Source: Thermoflexibacter ruber (GTDB lineage: Bacteria > Bacteroidota > Bacteroidia > Cytophagales > Thermoflexibacteraceae). From it: a stretch of 41,957 nt of DNA. Location: assembly GCF_900113045.1 (NCBI RefSeq), contig NZ_FONY01000043.1, positions 1 to 41,957 of the forward strand, written 5' to 3'. Both the position numbers and the translations under genes were made by a program. The notes beneath the pieces are model-generated. The model ran no database searches. It was not told the DNA's origin and was given only the letters and a program-made list of their open reading frames with translations. This document shows, one piece after another, positions 34,244 to 41,957 of this stretch (positions are counted from its first letter, which is position 1; the number at the start of each line of letters is the position of its first letter).

Positions 34244-36148
34244 ATGAATATTTACGTCAAACTTACTTTGCTTTGTTTAGGATTGGTACTTTTTACAGGT
34301 GCTTCGCTCTACTTTGTAGCCAATGAAGAATCCCAGCAAAAGTTAAAGGAAGAGATTTCTGCCCATATCGTAGCACAATGCGACTATACTATGAACAGTA
34401 TAGATAGGTTTTTGTATGAGCGTTTGCAAGATATTAATCTGATTGCCAGCGACCCAATTTTCAGGGATACCTCTGCTACCCCTACTCAAATTACCCAACG
34501 GTTGCTCGAGTATAAGAGGATTAGCACGCTTTATAACAGTATTTCTTACTTTGATATTCGCAGGATAAGAATTGCAGATACAGAAGGGAAAAATATAGGC
34601 AAGCAACACACCCTGATTAATTACTGGAAGAGGATTAACCAAGGGGAAGAAGAAGTCATAGATATTTCATTCTCAGAGTCTTTGAGTACCAATGTGTTTC
34701 ACTTTGCAAGTGTAGTGAAAGATGATAGAGGAGAAAAAATAGGGGTGGTGGTTACAAGAATGTTGGTCAATCGTTTTTATGAAATCTTGCCTACGCTTTC
34801 TGAAAAAGAAAATATTTTGTCCAAAATGCAGGTGGATTTGTTGGACGCCGAAGGAGTTTTGCTTTACTCTAACTACAATCCCAATGGAATCCTAAGAGAA
34901 AAGTATAATAAAAGCCTGATTCTAAACTACCTAAAAAACTCCTCCAAAGGTTATCACGAAGACGGCGATATTCTCTACTTTTTAGCCTTAGACAAGGGCT
35001 ATCTTACTTACAAAGGTCAAAAATGGTTGCTTATTTTTGAAGCCCCCGTAGATATTGTGTATGCTCCTTCTAAAAGTTTGAGAAATAGGCTATTGAATAA
35101 TGCAATTCCTATTTTGATTGTAGCGATGCTGATAGGGCTTTTTATCGCTCATAGGTTTGCCCGCCCTATTTCTTCTTTGGCAGATTCTATCCGTTCTTTA
35201 GCCAAAGGCGATTTGGATACTGAAATAACCGTAAACTCTACTAATGAAGTAGGCTTTTTGCAAAAAGAATTTAAACGCATGGCAGAGAGTCTGAGCCAAA
35301 AAATACAAGAGCAAGCCCAACTTAATATGCGTTTGGATACAGCACTGCACAAATTAGAACAGCAAAATAAAGATATTACTTCCAGCATTTCGTATGCAGA
35401 GAAAATCCAGCGAGCCATGCTCCCTGATGAGCAGGTGCTAAAATACTACTTTACAGACTACAATATTTTGTATCTGCCCAGAGATATTGTTAGTGGGGAT
35501 TTTTATTGGTTTGACCAAGTTCACTACGCAGGCAAGGACTACTTCGCTATTGCAGTGGCAGACTGCACGGGTCACGGGGTACCGGGTGGCTTTATGTCTA
35601 TGTTAGGAAGCAATTTGCTTACTTCTTTGATTACTTTTGGGAAAAACCTGAGCCCTTCCATAGTATTAGCAAAGCTAAATAAAGCTATCAAGCACGAGCT
35701 GCATCAAGAAAAAAATAATATCCAAGACGGCATGGAAATAGCCTTGATTATCTTAGATTTAGAAGCAAAAAAATTATACTTTGCGGGAGGCAATAGACCT
35801 ATTTTTATTTTTAGGGACAGGGAATTTATCATGTTGGAAGGAGCAAAAGTAAGCATAGGAGGCGTATCTAAGTTTGAGATAGAACGCAAACGCATGGCTG
35901 AGTTAGAAGACAAAGTAATAGATATTCAAGAGAATGATTTAATCTATTTATTTAGTGATGGTTATAAAGACCAATTAGGAGGGGAACAGCTACAAAAGTT
36001 CTCAGGGAAAGCCTTTAGAAAACTTTTGTATGATATTCGCAACTTGCCACTGATAGAGCAAAAACAAATCTTACTACGCACTTTTGCAGAGTGGAAAGGC
36101 GAGCATAGACAAACTGACGACGTATTGGTAATGGGGATAAGAATATAA
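34244..36148 (+). CDS. Cache-HAMP-SpoIIE (PP2C) membrane phosphatase
   Basis: 634 residues. TM1 (about 5-25), an extracytoplasmic Cache-like sensor (about 35-280, with YFDIRRIRIADTEG and GVVVTRMLVNRFYEIL), TM2 (about 286-303), HAMP (about 304-360), a short coiled coil, then a SpoIIE/PP2C domain: AEKIQRAMLP, LPRDIVSGDFYWFD, VADCTGHGVPGGFMSMLG (metal Asp), GGNRPIFIF, LFSDGYKDQLGG, QTDDVLVMGI. It dephosphorylates Ser/Thr on a partner, typically a STAS protein. A STAS gene lies at 24641, not adjacent. A -7 match TATTTTTG lies at 34204-34211. Its stop codon abuts the stop of the next convergent gene. Confidence 0.93.
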   Translation: MNIYVKLTLLCLGLVLFTGASLYFVANEESQQKLKEEISAHIVAQCDYTMNSIDRFLYERLQDINLIASDPIFRDTSATPTQITQRLLEYKRISTLYNSISYFDIRRIRIADTEGKNIGKQHTLINYWKRINQGEEEVIDISFSESLSTNVFHFASVVKDDRGEKIGVVVTRMLVNRFYEILPTLSEKENILSKMQVDLLDAEGVLLYSNYNPNGILREKYNKSLILNYLKNSSKGYHEDGDILYFLALDKGYLTYKGQKWLLIFEAPVDIVYAPSKSLRNRLLNNAIPILIVAMLIGLFIAHRFARPISSLADSIRSLAKGDLDTEITVNSTNEVGFLQKEFKRMAESLSQKIQEQAQLNMRLDTALHKLEQQNKDITSSISYAEKIQRAMLPDEQVLKYYFTDYNILYLPRDIVSGDFYWFDQVHYAGKDYFAIAVADCTGHGVPGGFMSMLGSNLLTSLITFGKNLSPSIVLAKLNKAIKHELHQEKNNIQDGMEIALIILDLEAKKLYFAGGNRPIFIFRDREFIMLEGAKVSIGGVSKFEIERKRMAELEDKVIDIQENDLIYLFSDGYKDQLGGEQLQKFSGKAFRKLLYDIRNLPLIEQKQILLRTFAEWKGEHRQTDDVLVMGIRI

Positions 36149-36910
36149 TTATTTTTCTAAAAGGCTGTTATAGAAAGCTACTGCTCCTGCCAACGTTTCC
36201 TTTTTATCAAAATCCAATTTATTTTTTGCTAAGTAGGCTTCAAACTCTTTTTCGTGTTGGTTTAATATCTGTAACAAACCCTTCTTTGATTTTTTGAGTT
36301 TGACTACTTCATTTTCTGGCGTAACGATAAAAAACTCTGTATTGGAAACAAACTTGTCATAATCTCGTCCAGAACTTTGTGAATTGCCTACATCTGCGGG
36401 AATAATGGATTTGGTTTGAAAAACAAGAGCAGTGTACTTGCCTTCGTGAAGCACCTCACAAAACCTTTCTCCTTTGGAACTACCTACTGCATACCTTTTA
36501 AAAACGTGTTTTGTTCCTGTTTCAGGGTGTTGCATGATAAAAGAAGCCACCGTAACATCATCTACCAAGATAGAATCCCCTTTTTCCTTTCTCAATACCA
36601 TTAGCTCCTGCTCCTTGAAAATATCTAATTTGGCAAAGACACCTTCAAACTTGTAACCGTCTTTCAAATGAATTTCTGTTATATGCCATTCATCAAAAAA
36701 ATAAGGCGTGCCACGATAATTTTTAACCCTATTATCAAAACCACGCATCATCATCGTAGAAGCCCGATTGAGATTGCCATCTACTAATAGCTTTTTAAAA
36801 TCATTTTCCAAACTTACCGCTTGATTAGGATTGGAAGGTTGATTTTGAGCAAATAGAGTCATAGAACTCAACAGCAGAAAACAAATAAAAATTAAGTAAT
36901 TGATTTTCAT
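36149..36910 (-). CDS. secreted hypothetical protein
   Basis: 253 residues. Type I signal peptide (1-22, SSMTLFAQ). The rest has no motif I recognise: beta-rich, with a GTPYFFDEWHITEIHLKDG segment around 67-85 and a Lys-rich C-terminus (KSKKGLLQILNQHEKEF). Its stop (36149-36151) directly adjoins the stop of the convergent phosphatase, with no base between. The start region faces a MITE copy, which lies about 40 nt upstream and so may affect its promoter. Confidence 0.75.
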   Translation of the reverse strand: MKINYLIFICFLLLSSMTLFAQNQPSNPNQAVSLENDFKKLLVDGNLNRASTMMMRGFDNRVKNYRGTPYFFDEWHITEIHLKDGYKFEGVFAKLDIFKEQELMVLRKEKGDSILVDDVTVASFIMQHPETGTKHVFKRYAVGSSKGERFCEVLHEGKYTALVFQTKSIIPADVGNSQSSGRDYDKFVSNTEFFIVTPENEVVKLKKSKKGLLQILNQHEKEFEAYLAKNKLDFDKKETLAGAVAFYNSLLEK

Positions 36911-36943
36911 ACTTTCGTTGATTATATTAAATTTTATATTTGC

Positions 36944-36951
36944 CTAATTTT
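36944..36951. repeat. left copy of the MITE target duplication
   Basis: CTAATTTT, identical to 37197-37204 on the other side of the element. An 8-bp direct repeat hugging terminal inverted repeats is the mark of transposition. Confidence 0.7.
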
Positions 36952-37196
36952 GGTTCTCTGGTACTTTTTGTGGAGTTAGCAAATGAATAATACTACTTAT
37001 AAATTAAGCCCGTAGGGCTGTCATCTTTGTAGAAAAGAATAAGACCCGCATACAGCAACGCCGTAGGCGTGAAATATGCCACCGCCACGCAGTTTTATTC
37101 ATTATTTTCTACAAAAATAGCACGCCTTCGGTGTTAGTCAAGGGCAGACTAAAGTCCACCACTTACATAGTTTTACACAGAAAGAGGCATAGAACT
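36952..37196 (+). mobile_element. MITE-like non-coding element, copy 2, with 8-bp target duplication
   Basis: About 245 bp. Left end GGTTCTCTGGTACTTTTTGTG; the right end reads AGTTCTATGCCTCTTTCTGTG on the other strand. Hairpins: AGCCC-gta-GGGCT (37007-37019), ACGCC-gta-GGCGT (37058-37070), ACCGC-cac-GCAGT with one mismatch (37081-37093), ACGCC-ttc-GGTGT with one G.U (37122-37134), and the nested GTAGAAAA (37029-37036) / TTTTCTAC (37105-37112). Relative to copy 1 it has about 30 extra bases that carry the ACGCC hairpin. No ORF for a transposase, so it would depend on one encoded elsewhere. It lies in the divergent region between a secreted protein gene and a LysM-like gene. Confidence 0.85.
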
Positions 37197-37204
37197 CTAA
37201 TTTT
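37197..37204. repeat. right copy of the MITE target duplication
   Basis: CTAATTTT, exact partner of 36944-36951. Confidence 0.7.
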
Positions 37205-37345
37205 TAATCTAATTTAAGCATTTTCCTTAATTTTCATCTCCAAATTCAAGTATTTTAACAGTATTTATTTTATACATATAGCATATCTTTGTAATGAGCA
37301 AAGTCGTGTTATCAGATTAAATTTTTAAACAAAACTTTTATATTC

Positions 37346-37921
37346 ATGTCAGTTGAGGAAAAAGAAAAGGTAATTTCAAAAACTACACTTATTACTGCGA
37401 TGAGTGTATTTTTCTTATCTATATTCATCATTTTCTTATTTTTAAGTAGCAAAGAGGCATGGCAACAAAAAATCAAGGAAGCAAGTACCTATCCACCTGA
37501 AATAGAGGATTTACGTAAAGAAAACACCACGCTAAAAGCGAAGTTAGACTTTTATAGAAAACAAGATTCTGTCTATACCAAACTAATTGCTACGCGAACT
37601 TTTGATGCTAAGGATACAGAAAACTTCCGCATGTACGGTCTTTTCAAAGACAAAGATAAAAAATACACCCCCGAGGAGATGGCTGCCAAGTTCAATATCC
37701 CAAATGAGAAAGCTATTAAAATTACAGAAGTTCAGGGAGATAACTGGTTTATCATTCCTGTAAAAGGAGTGCATTTTGTTCGCAAAGCTGAAACGGCAAG
37801 TAGTATTGCAAAAAAATATTATACACTCCTGCGCGATTCTGTATTGATAAAAGAGTTTAACCCCTCTATCAAAATAGACAATCTCGTTTTTATTCCTTAT
37901 GGCTCAGAAAATACTAAATGA
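37346..37921 (+). CDS. membrane-anchored protein with a LysM-like C-terminus
   Basis: 191 residues. One TM helix at about 15-34, a coiled coil (about 45-75, EIEDLRKENTTLKAKLDFY), an unassigned middle, and a C-terminal segment (about 145-185: HFVRKAETASSIAKKYY, then IKEFNPSIKIDNLVFIPY) with the spacing of a LysM domain. LysM binds peptidoglycan, so the protein may tether the inner membrane to the wall. A perfect -7 element TATCTTTG lies at 37284-37291, about 55 nt upstream and outside the MITE. It is followed after 77 nt by the subtilase gene. Confidence 0.75.
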   Translation: MSVEEKEKVISKTTLITAMSVFFLSIFIIFLFLSSKEAWQQKIKEASTYPPEIEDLRKENTTLKAKLDFYRKQDSVYTKLIATRTFDAKDTENFRMYGLFKDKDKKYTPEEMAAKFNIPNEKAIKITEVQGDNWFIIPVKGVHFVRKAETASSIAKKYYTLLRDSVLIKEFNPSIKIDNLVFIPYGSENTK

Positions 37922-37998
37922 AGGTTTGAAGTCCTTTGCAACTATATTGAGAATAAAGCCGTAACTTTGTAAAGCATATTTTAAAATTCTTTACATCA

Positions 37999-39672
37999 AT
38001 GCGATATATTCTTACTTTATCTTTTTTATTTTCAGTTACTTTACTCAGTAACATACCCACTTTTGCCCAAACTCGCACTTACTTAGTGCAGTTTACGGAT
38101 AAAAATAATTCTACTTTTTCTGTCAATCGTCCACAAGAATTTCTAAGCCAAAGAGCTATTGATAGACGTAGGAAACAAAATATACCAATTTTAGAAAGAG
38201 ATTTACCCGTCAACCAGACATATATTGAGCAGGTACGCCAAGCAGGTGCGAAGGTACTTTATCCTACTCGCTGGATGAACGGTATAGTTATAGAAGCAGA
38301 CCAAGCTACTTTGGATAGAGTAAACCGCTTGAGCTTTGTTAGAAATAATAATGCCATGCGACTGACTTTGCGTCCTGAGTACCCTGATTTATTTGTTGCC
38401 GATGCAGAAATAAAGGAAAATAATAACTCTCTGATATCAAATGCCAGAACAGAAGAAAACTATGGAAATTCTCTGAGGCAAAGCCAAATGATAGGCATAG
38501 ATGCGATGCACCAAGATGGGTTCAGAGGAGAGGGTATCGTTATTGCTGTGATTGATGACGGTTTTCAAGGCGTAAATACTAACCCACTATTTCGTCAAAT
38601 GAATATCTTAGGAACGTATAATTTTGTCAGAAATACGCCAGACGTATATAATGTAAGCGTTACACACGGGGCAAGAGTACTTTCTACCTTAGCTGCCTAT
38701 CAAGATGGCGGCCTCATTGGTACGGCTCATAAAGCATCTTATTATCTATTTGTTACTGAAATAGATAGTAGGGAGGATAGAAGCGAGGAGGCTTTTTGGT
38801 TGGTGGCGGCAGAACGGGCTGATAGTCTGGGAGTAGATATTATTTCTACTTCTTTGGGCTATACGACGTTTGATGACCCTACTTTGAATTATACCCCGAA
38901 TGACTTAGATGGGAAAACGGCTCTCGTTTCGCAAGCGGCAGCAATCGCAGTGCGTACAGGCATGATAGTAGTAAAAAGTGCAGGGAATAATGGATTAAGA
39001 GCTTGGCAAAAAGTTTCTTTTCCCGGTGATGTAGATTCTGTCTTGACGGTAGGGGCGGTAGATGCTAATGGAACTTACTTTAGCCAAAGTGGACGAGGAA
39101 GAACCGCAGATGGACGCATCAAACCCGATGTTGTGGCAATGGGTGTAAATACAGTAGTGGCTTTGCCTAATGGAAATCTCAGTACAAGTTCAGGTACTTC
39201 CTTTGCCGCCCCTTTGGTAGCTGGTTTGGCTGCAGGACTTTGGCAAGCCAATCCTTCTTTTACCAATATGCAGATAGTCAATATTATACGTCGTTCAGGG
39301 AATCGTTTTAACAATCCGAGTGATTCGCTTGGCTACGGTATTCCTAATTACACACGTGCAAAAATATTGACTTCTACAGAGCAAAGTTTTGATAAAGAGG
39401 CACTTGTAGAGGTTTACCCTAACCCACTGACAAGTAATATACTAAAACTAAAGGTTAGATTTACTGAAAATCAGCTAAATAGAAGTTTTCAAATTCGTAT
39501 TTTTGATGCTTTGGGAAGATTGTGCTGGGACACATCTCTGCAAAGGACTCAGCAAAGTTCTGATACGTATGAATTGGATATAAGTAAGGCTAACTTATCC
39601 AATGGTAGTTATTTCCTTCATATTGCGGGCGAACGTATAAATAAAACACTCAAAATAAGTATCATACAATAA
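37999..39672 (+). CDS. secreted subtilase (S8) with T9SS sorting domain
   Basis: 557 residues. Signal peptide (1-23), an N-terminal propeptide-like region with an FLSQRAIDRRRKQNI segment (about 48-62), and the subtilase core with Asp186 (AVIDDG), His223 (VTHGARV), the oxyanion Asn in SAGNNG (about 328-332) and Ser401 (GTSFAAP). Residues 472-557 (VEVYPNPLTSNIL, then ALGRLCWD, GSYFLHIAG) form a type A C-terminal sorting domain for the type IX secretion system, so the enzyme is exported or displayed on the surface. A -7 match TAACTTTG at 37962-37969 has a TTTG 23 nt upstream, too far for a confident promoter. Confidence 0.95.
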   Translation: MRYILTLSFLFSVTLLSNIPTFAQTRTYLVQFTDKNNSTFSVNRPQEFLSQRAIDRRRKQNIPILERDLPVNQTYIEQVRQAGAKVLYPTRWMNGIVIEADQATLDRVNRLSFVRNNNAMRLTLRPEYPDLFVADAEIKENNNSLISNARTEENYGNSLRQSQMIGIDAMHQDGFRGEGIVIAVIDDGFQGVNTNPLFRQMNILGTYNFVRNTPDVYNVSVTHGARVLSTLAAYQDGGLIGTAHKASYYLFVTEIDSREDRSEEAFWLVAAERADSLGVDIISTSLGYTTFDDPTLNYTPNDLDGKTALVSQAAAIAVRTGMIVVKSAGNNGLRAWQKVSFPGDVDSVLTVGAVDANGTYFSQSGRGRTADGRIKPDVVAMGVNTVVALPNGNLSTSSGTSFAAPLVAGLAAGLWQANPSFTNMQIVNIIRRSGNRFNNPSDSLGYGIPNYTRAKILTSTEQSFDKEALVEVYPNPLTSNILKLKVRFTENQLNRSFQIRIFDALGRLCWDTSLQRTQQSSDTYELDISKANLSNGSYFLHIAGERINKTLKISIIQ

Positions 39673-39757
39673 TAAGTTAAGTCTTTGTTTAAGAATACTT
39701 TAAATAAATTGTTCAAAATATGTAGTAACAAATATTTAATAAATTTTTCATAAAGTA

Positions 39758-39788
39758 TTTGGAATATCAAAAAACATGCTTACCTTTG
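39758..39788 (+). promoter_or_regulatory. Bacteroidota-type promoter of tRNA-Val
   Basis: TTTG (39758-39761), a 19-nt spacer, then TACCTTTG (39781-39788), an exact consensus match on both elements. It lies about 65 nt before the tRNA. Confidence 0.85.
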
Positions 39789-39854
39789 CATCGCAATTAA
39801 GCACAAAAGGAAATAAAAATACTTTATGCAAAAATTGCAAAAGTGCTAAAAAAA

Positions 39855-39929
39855 GGGTTCATAGCTCAGCTGGTTCAGAGCACCTGCCTTACAAGCAGGG
39901 GGTCCAAGGTTCGAATCCTTGTGGACCCA
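39855..39929 (+). tRNA. tRNA-Val (TAC)
   Basis: 75 nt. Acceptor GGGTTCA / TGGACCC (one G.U pair), a D-arm with AGCTCAGCTGGTTCAGAGC, an anticodon arm with loop CTTACAA giving anticodon TAC (reads GUA), the T-arm GGTTCGAATCC, and discriminator A. CCA is not encoded. It stands alone, with its own promoter and a strong terminator 1 nt downstream. Confidence 0.97.
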
Positions 39930-39930
39930 C

Positions 39931-39985
39931 AATCAAACTAAAAAGCCACTTAGAAGATACTTCTAAGTGGCTTTTTAGTTTGATT
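39931..39985 (+). terminator. 25-bp perfect hairpin terminator of tRNA-Val
   Basis: Arms 39931-39955 and 39961-39985 are exact complements (25 bp) around a 5-nt loop, with CTTTTT inside the 3' arm. It begins 1 nt after the tRNA. The GCCACTTAGAA/TTCTAAGTGGC core followed by TTTTT works as an intrinsic terminator. The extra outer pairing (AATCAAACT/AGTTTGATT) is longer than needed. Confidence 0.85.
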
Positions 39986-40145
39986 CATTAATGCCTTTTT
40001 ACATTTTATTTGCCTGTAATTTAACTTCATCTTCGTTCCCAATAATTTTAAGGCAAGAGTATATCAAAGAATCACCAAAAGAGCATTATTTTTGTAACAA
40101 AATTTAACAAAAAAATAACCAATAACAACATAAATTCAAAAAACG

Positions 40146-41180
40146 ATGACAACACAAGAAAAAGAGGCGAATGTGGAAATAAAGAAATTCGTTGCTTCCA
40201 TAGGCATAACCTTAGACCGCTTTATTTCCCAACGCCAACAAGAGTTTCCTTATGCCAAAGGAGAACTTTCTCAAATCCTTAGAGATATAGGCTTAGCGGC
40301 GAAGGTAGTCAATAAGGCAATCATGGGGTCTGGACTGATAGGCATAGAAGGTCCTGCGGGAGAACGAAATGTGCAAGGCGAAGAGCAGCAAAAGTTAGAT
40401 GTAGTAGCAAATATGCGCTTTATCAGGGCTTTGACCAAAGGGCAGGAAGTTTGTGCTATCATTTCCGAAGAAGATGAAGAAATGATAGATACAGGAAATC
40501 ACGAAGCGAAGTACATTGTAGCCATGGACCCTTTGGATGGCTCATCTAATATCGATGCCAATGTACCTATTGGAACTATTTTCTCTATTTATAGAAGAAA
40601 ATCCCCCGTAGGCACTCCTCCAACCACAGAAGATGTACTGCAAAAAGGGGCAAATCAAGTAGCGGGAGGATATGTGTTGTATGGTAGCTCTATGATTTTA
40701 ACTTATACTACAGGTTATGGGGTCAATGGCTTTACCTACGACCACACTATTGGAGAGTTCATACTTTCTTATCCCAATATGAAAATAAAAGAATTAGGCT
40801 CGATATTCTCTTATAATGAAGGGAATTATAATGACTTTTCTGAAGGAACGAAAGCCTACTTGACTTATTGCAGAAATCAAAAATATACTGCCCGCTACAT
40901 AGGCTCTCTGGTGGCTGACTTTCATCGAAATCTTTTGAAAGGAGGTATCTTTTTTTATCCTGCAACATCTAAATCCCCTAACGGAAAACTTCGCTTACTC
41001 TATGAATGTAACTCTTTGGCATTTGTTATAGAGCAAGCAGGCGGAAAGGCAACCGACGGGAAAAGAAGAATTTTAGATATAGAACCTCATGACATTCATC
41101 AACGCTCTCCACTCATTATAGGCTCCTCAGCTATGGTTGATGATGTAATGCAATTCATTAAAAATGAGCAGTTTCATTAG
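40146..41180 (+). CDS. fbp: class I fructose-1,6-bisphosphatase
   Basis: 344 residues, typical length. Hydrolyses fructose-1,6-bisphosphate to fructose-6-phosphate in gluconeogenesis, Mg-dependent. Motifs: SEEDEE (metal Glu), [23 protein letters not shown] (metal Asp residues), [23 protein letters not shown] (about 255-280, phosphate binding) and a [23 protein letters not shown]-terminal lobe. A -7 match TATTTTTG lies at 40087-40094. It is followed by a terminator. It fits growth on peptides or amino acids, which needs gluconeogenesis. Confidence 0.97.
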   Translation: MTTQEKEANVEIKKFVASIGITLDRFISQRQQEFPYAKGELSQILRDIGLAAKVVNKAIMGSGLIGIEGPAGERNVQGEEQQKLDVVANMRFIRALTKGQEVCAIISEEDEEMIDTGNHEAKYIVAMDPLDGSSNIDANVPIGTIFSIYRRKSPVGTPPTTEDVLQKGANQVAGGYVLYGSSMILTYTTGYGVNGFTYDHTIGEFILSYPNMKIKELGSIFSYNEGNYNDFSEGTKAYLTYCRNQKYTARYIGSLVADFHRNLLKGGIFFYPATSKSPNGKLRLLYECNSLAFVIEQAGGKATDGKRRILDIEPHDIHQRSPLIIGSSAMVDDVMQFIKNEQFH

Positions 41181-41200
41181 TTTTAATCAATAAACTTGAC

Positions 41201-41240
41201 AAAAAAACTGCAACTGATATAACATCAGTTGCAGTTTTTT
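41201..41240 (+). terminator. terminator downstream of fbp
   Basis: AAAAAACTGCAACTGAT pairs perfectly with ATCAGTTGCAGTTTTTT around a short AT loop, with a terminal T-run. The remaining bases to 41451 hold no gene, repeat or hairpin that I can support. Confidence 0.85.
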
Positions 41241-41451
41241 CATGCTTGCATTTCTTTTTTGGATTACAAACTTATCCCAAGTTTGAACTATCCGATGATC
41301 CCGTTTCTCATAATGATTAAGTAGTTTAAAGGGTAAATGGAAAAACAATTTTTAGCTGATAATTATTATTGTAAAAGTTTTGTCATATAATCAAGAAATT
41401 AAAAAGGTGAATGATTGATTTATATATTGATTTCCAACAGATTTCATTGTC

Positions 41452-41957
41452 CTATCTTCCTCCTTTTTTATTTTTCTTAGCTGTTTCCAAGATGACAGGT
41501 TCTACCTTGCTAAACTTCTCGGTCTTGTTGTCATAAATCATGTAGTAATTGCCTGCTCTGAGTGTAGCACAGTCCACCTGCTCTCCTTCGCCTTTCATTA
41601 CCAAGTTGTTATGCTCATCATGGATTTCATACTTGACCTGTGCAGAGAAAGTCAAACTATGCTCTACTTGCTTAGGGAAAAAACTCACAGATTCCTTGTC
41701 AGAGAAATATACTATTTCCTTAGAGAAAAACATCTTGCCGTGATTGTTCACATAGCGGATTCTAAACTTGTTTACCCCAGAGTGCAAAGCCACTTCTTCT
41801 GCATAAGGATTGCTGGAGGTATGTCCTTGAGCGTTCACCACCTTCACGGTAGCCCAAGAATCATGCTTGAAAGCCTCAATGAAATAAACTCCATGCTTTT
41901 GCTCTCCCTTGCCAATCCAAGACAACTGACTTTTAGCAATCTCCAAAGCAGAGAAAT
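41452..41957 (-). CDS. C-terminal part of an unknown, probably exported protein
   Basis: The frame is open to the right edge, so the start lies outside the window; 168 residues are seen. The visible part reads as two beta-sandwich-like repeats: LSWIGKGEQKHGVYFIEAFKHDSWATV (W..G...... FIE pattern), then LHSGVNKFRIRYVNN. The second half is a short domain with VKYEIHDEHNNLVMKGEGEQ and LRAGNYYMIYDNKTEKF, which resembles a T9SS-type sorting domain in spacing but is not convincing. It ends with a basic tail KKNKKGGR. The role cannot be stated. Confidence 0.7.
   Translation of the reverse strand, partial: FSALEIAKSQLSWIGKGEQKHGVYFIEAFKHDSWATVKVVNAQGHTSSNPYAEEVALHSGVNKFRIRYVNNHGKMFFSKEIVYFSDKESVSFFPKQVEHSLTFSAQVKYEIHDEHNNLVMKGEGEQVDCATLRAGNYYMIYDNKTEKFSKVEPVILETAKKNKKGGR

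Noticed and set aside
37935-37969. Promoter of the subtilase gene
   Set aside because: Both elements are present but 23 nt apart, outside the range seen for the three clear promoters here.
39776-39991. Plus-strand ORF over the tRNA
   Set aside because: It overlaps tRNA-Val and its terminator. Those RNA features explain the sequence.

Overview
The window looks like chromosomal DNA from a member of the Bacteroidota, most likely a Cytophagales-type free-living bacterium. The evidence is an AT-rich sequence, a SusC/SusD outer-membrane pair, a type IX secretion sorting domain on a subtilase, an S46 dipeptidyl-peptidase, a proteorhodopsin-type pump, and promoters of the Bacteroidota form (TTTG or TTG, about 19 nt, then TAnnTTTG). 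The species cannot be named from the sequence alone.

Layout. 1-310: start of an IS982-like transposase gene cut by the window edge, with a hairpin over its translation start. 433-5975 (minus): susC-susD-lipoprotein operon ending in a terminator. 6436-14151 (mostly minus): housekeeping and energy genes, namely fabD, a structured non-coding RNA resembling 6S RNA, an orphan histidine kinase, a green-type proton-pumping rhodopsin, an NTF2-like protein, hemE, a cysteine desulfurase and pdxJ. 14278-14494: a non-coding, hairpin-rich mobile element (MITE). 14707-20292 (plus): a 1861-residue CHAT protease / P-loop NTPase / transmembrane / WD40 protein of the conflict or cell-death type. 20414-25003: a coiled-coil lipoprotein, holA, a membrane GAF protein, a Fur-family regulator and a STAS protein. 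25012-28546 (minus): a GMC oxidoreductase, then a compact redox/sulfur cluster (ArsR regulator, rhodanese, haem-binding lipoprotein, thioredoxin). 28731-31642: tatD-ansA and an Rpn-type nuclease. 31838-39672: secreted S46 and S8 peptidases, a SpoIIE-type phosphatase with Cache and HAMP domains, a LysM-like protein and a second MITE copy with an 8-bp target duplication. 39855-41957: tRNA-Val, class I fructose-1,6-bisphosphatase and a truncated secreted-type protein.

How the parts relate. SusCD, the two exported peptidases and asparaginase fit a life on peptides and polymers, and the rhodopsin adds light-driven proton pumping. The GAF protein, STAS protein and PP2C phosphatase could belong to a partner-switching signalling network, but no RsbW-type kinase is in the window. 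The least described items are the two-copy modular hairpin MITE, the 6S-like RNA, the CHAT-NTPase giant gene and the ArsR-rhodanese-haem-thioredoxin operon.

Several start codons were moved inward from upstream TTG codons to the ATG that fits the family N-terminus. hemE (TTG) and the CHAT gene (GTG) appear to use non-ATG starts.
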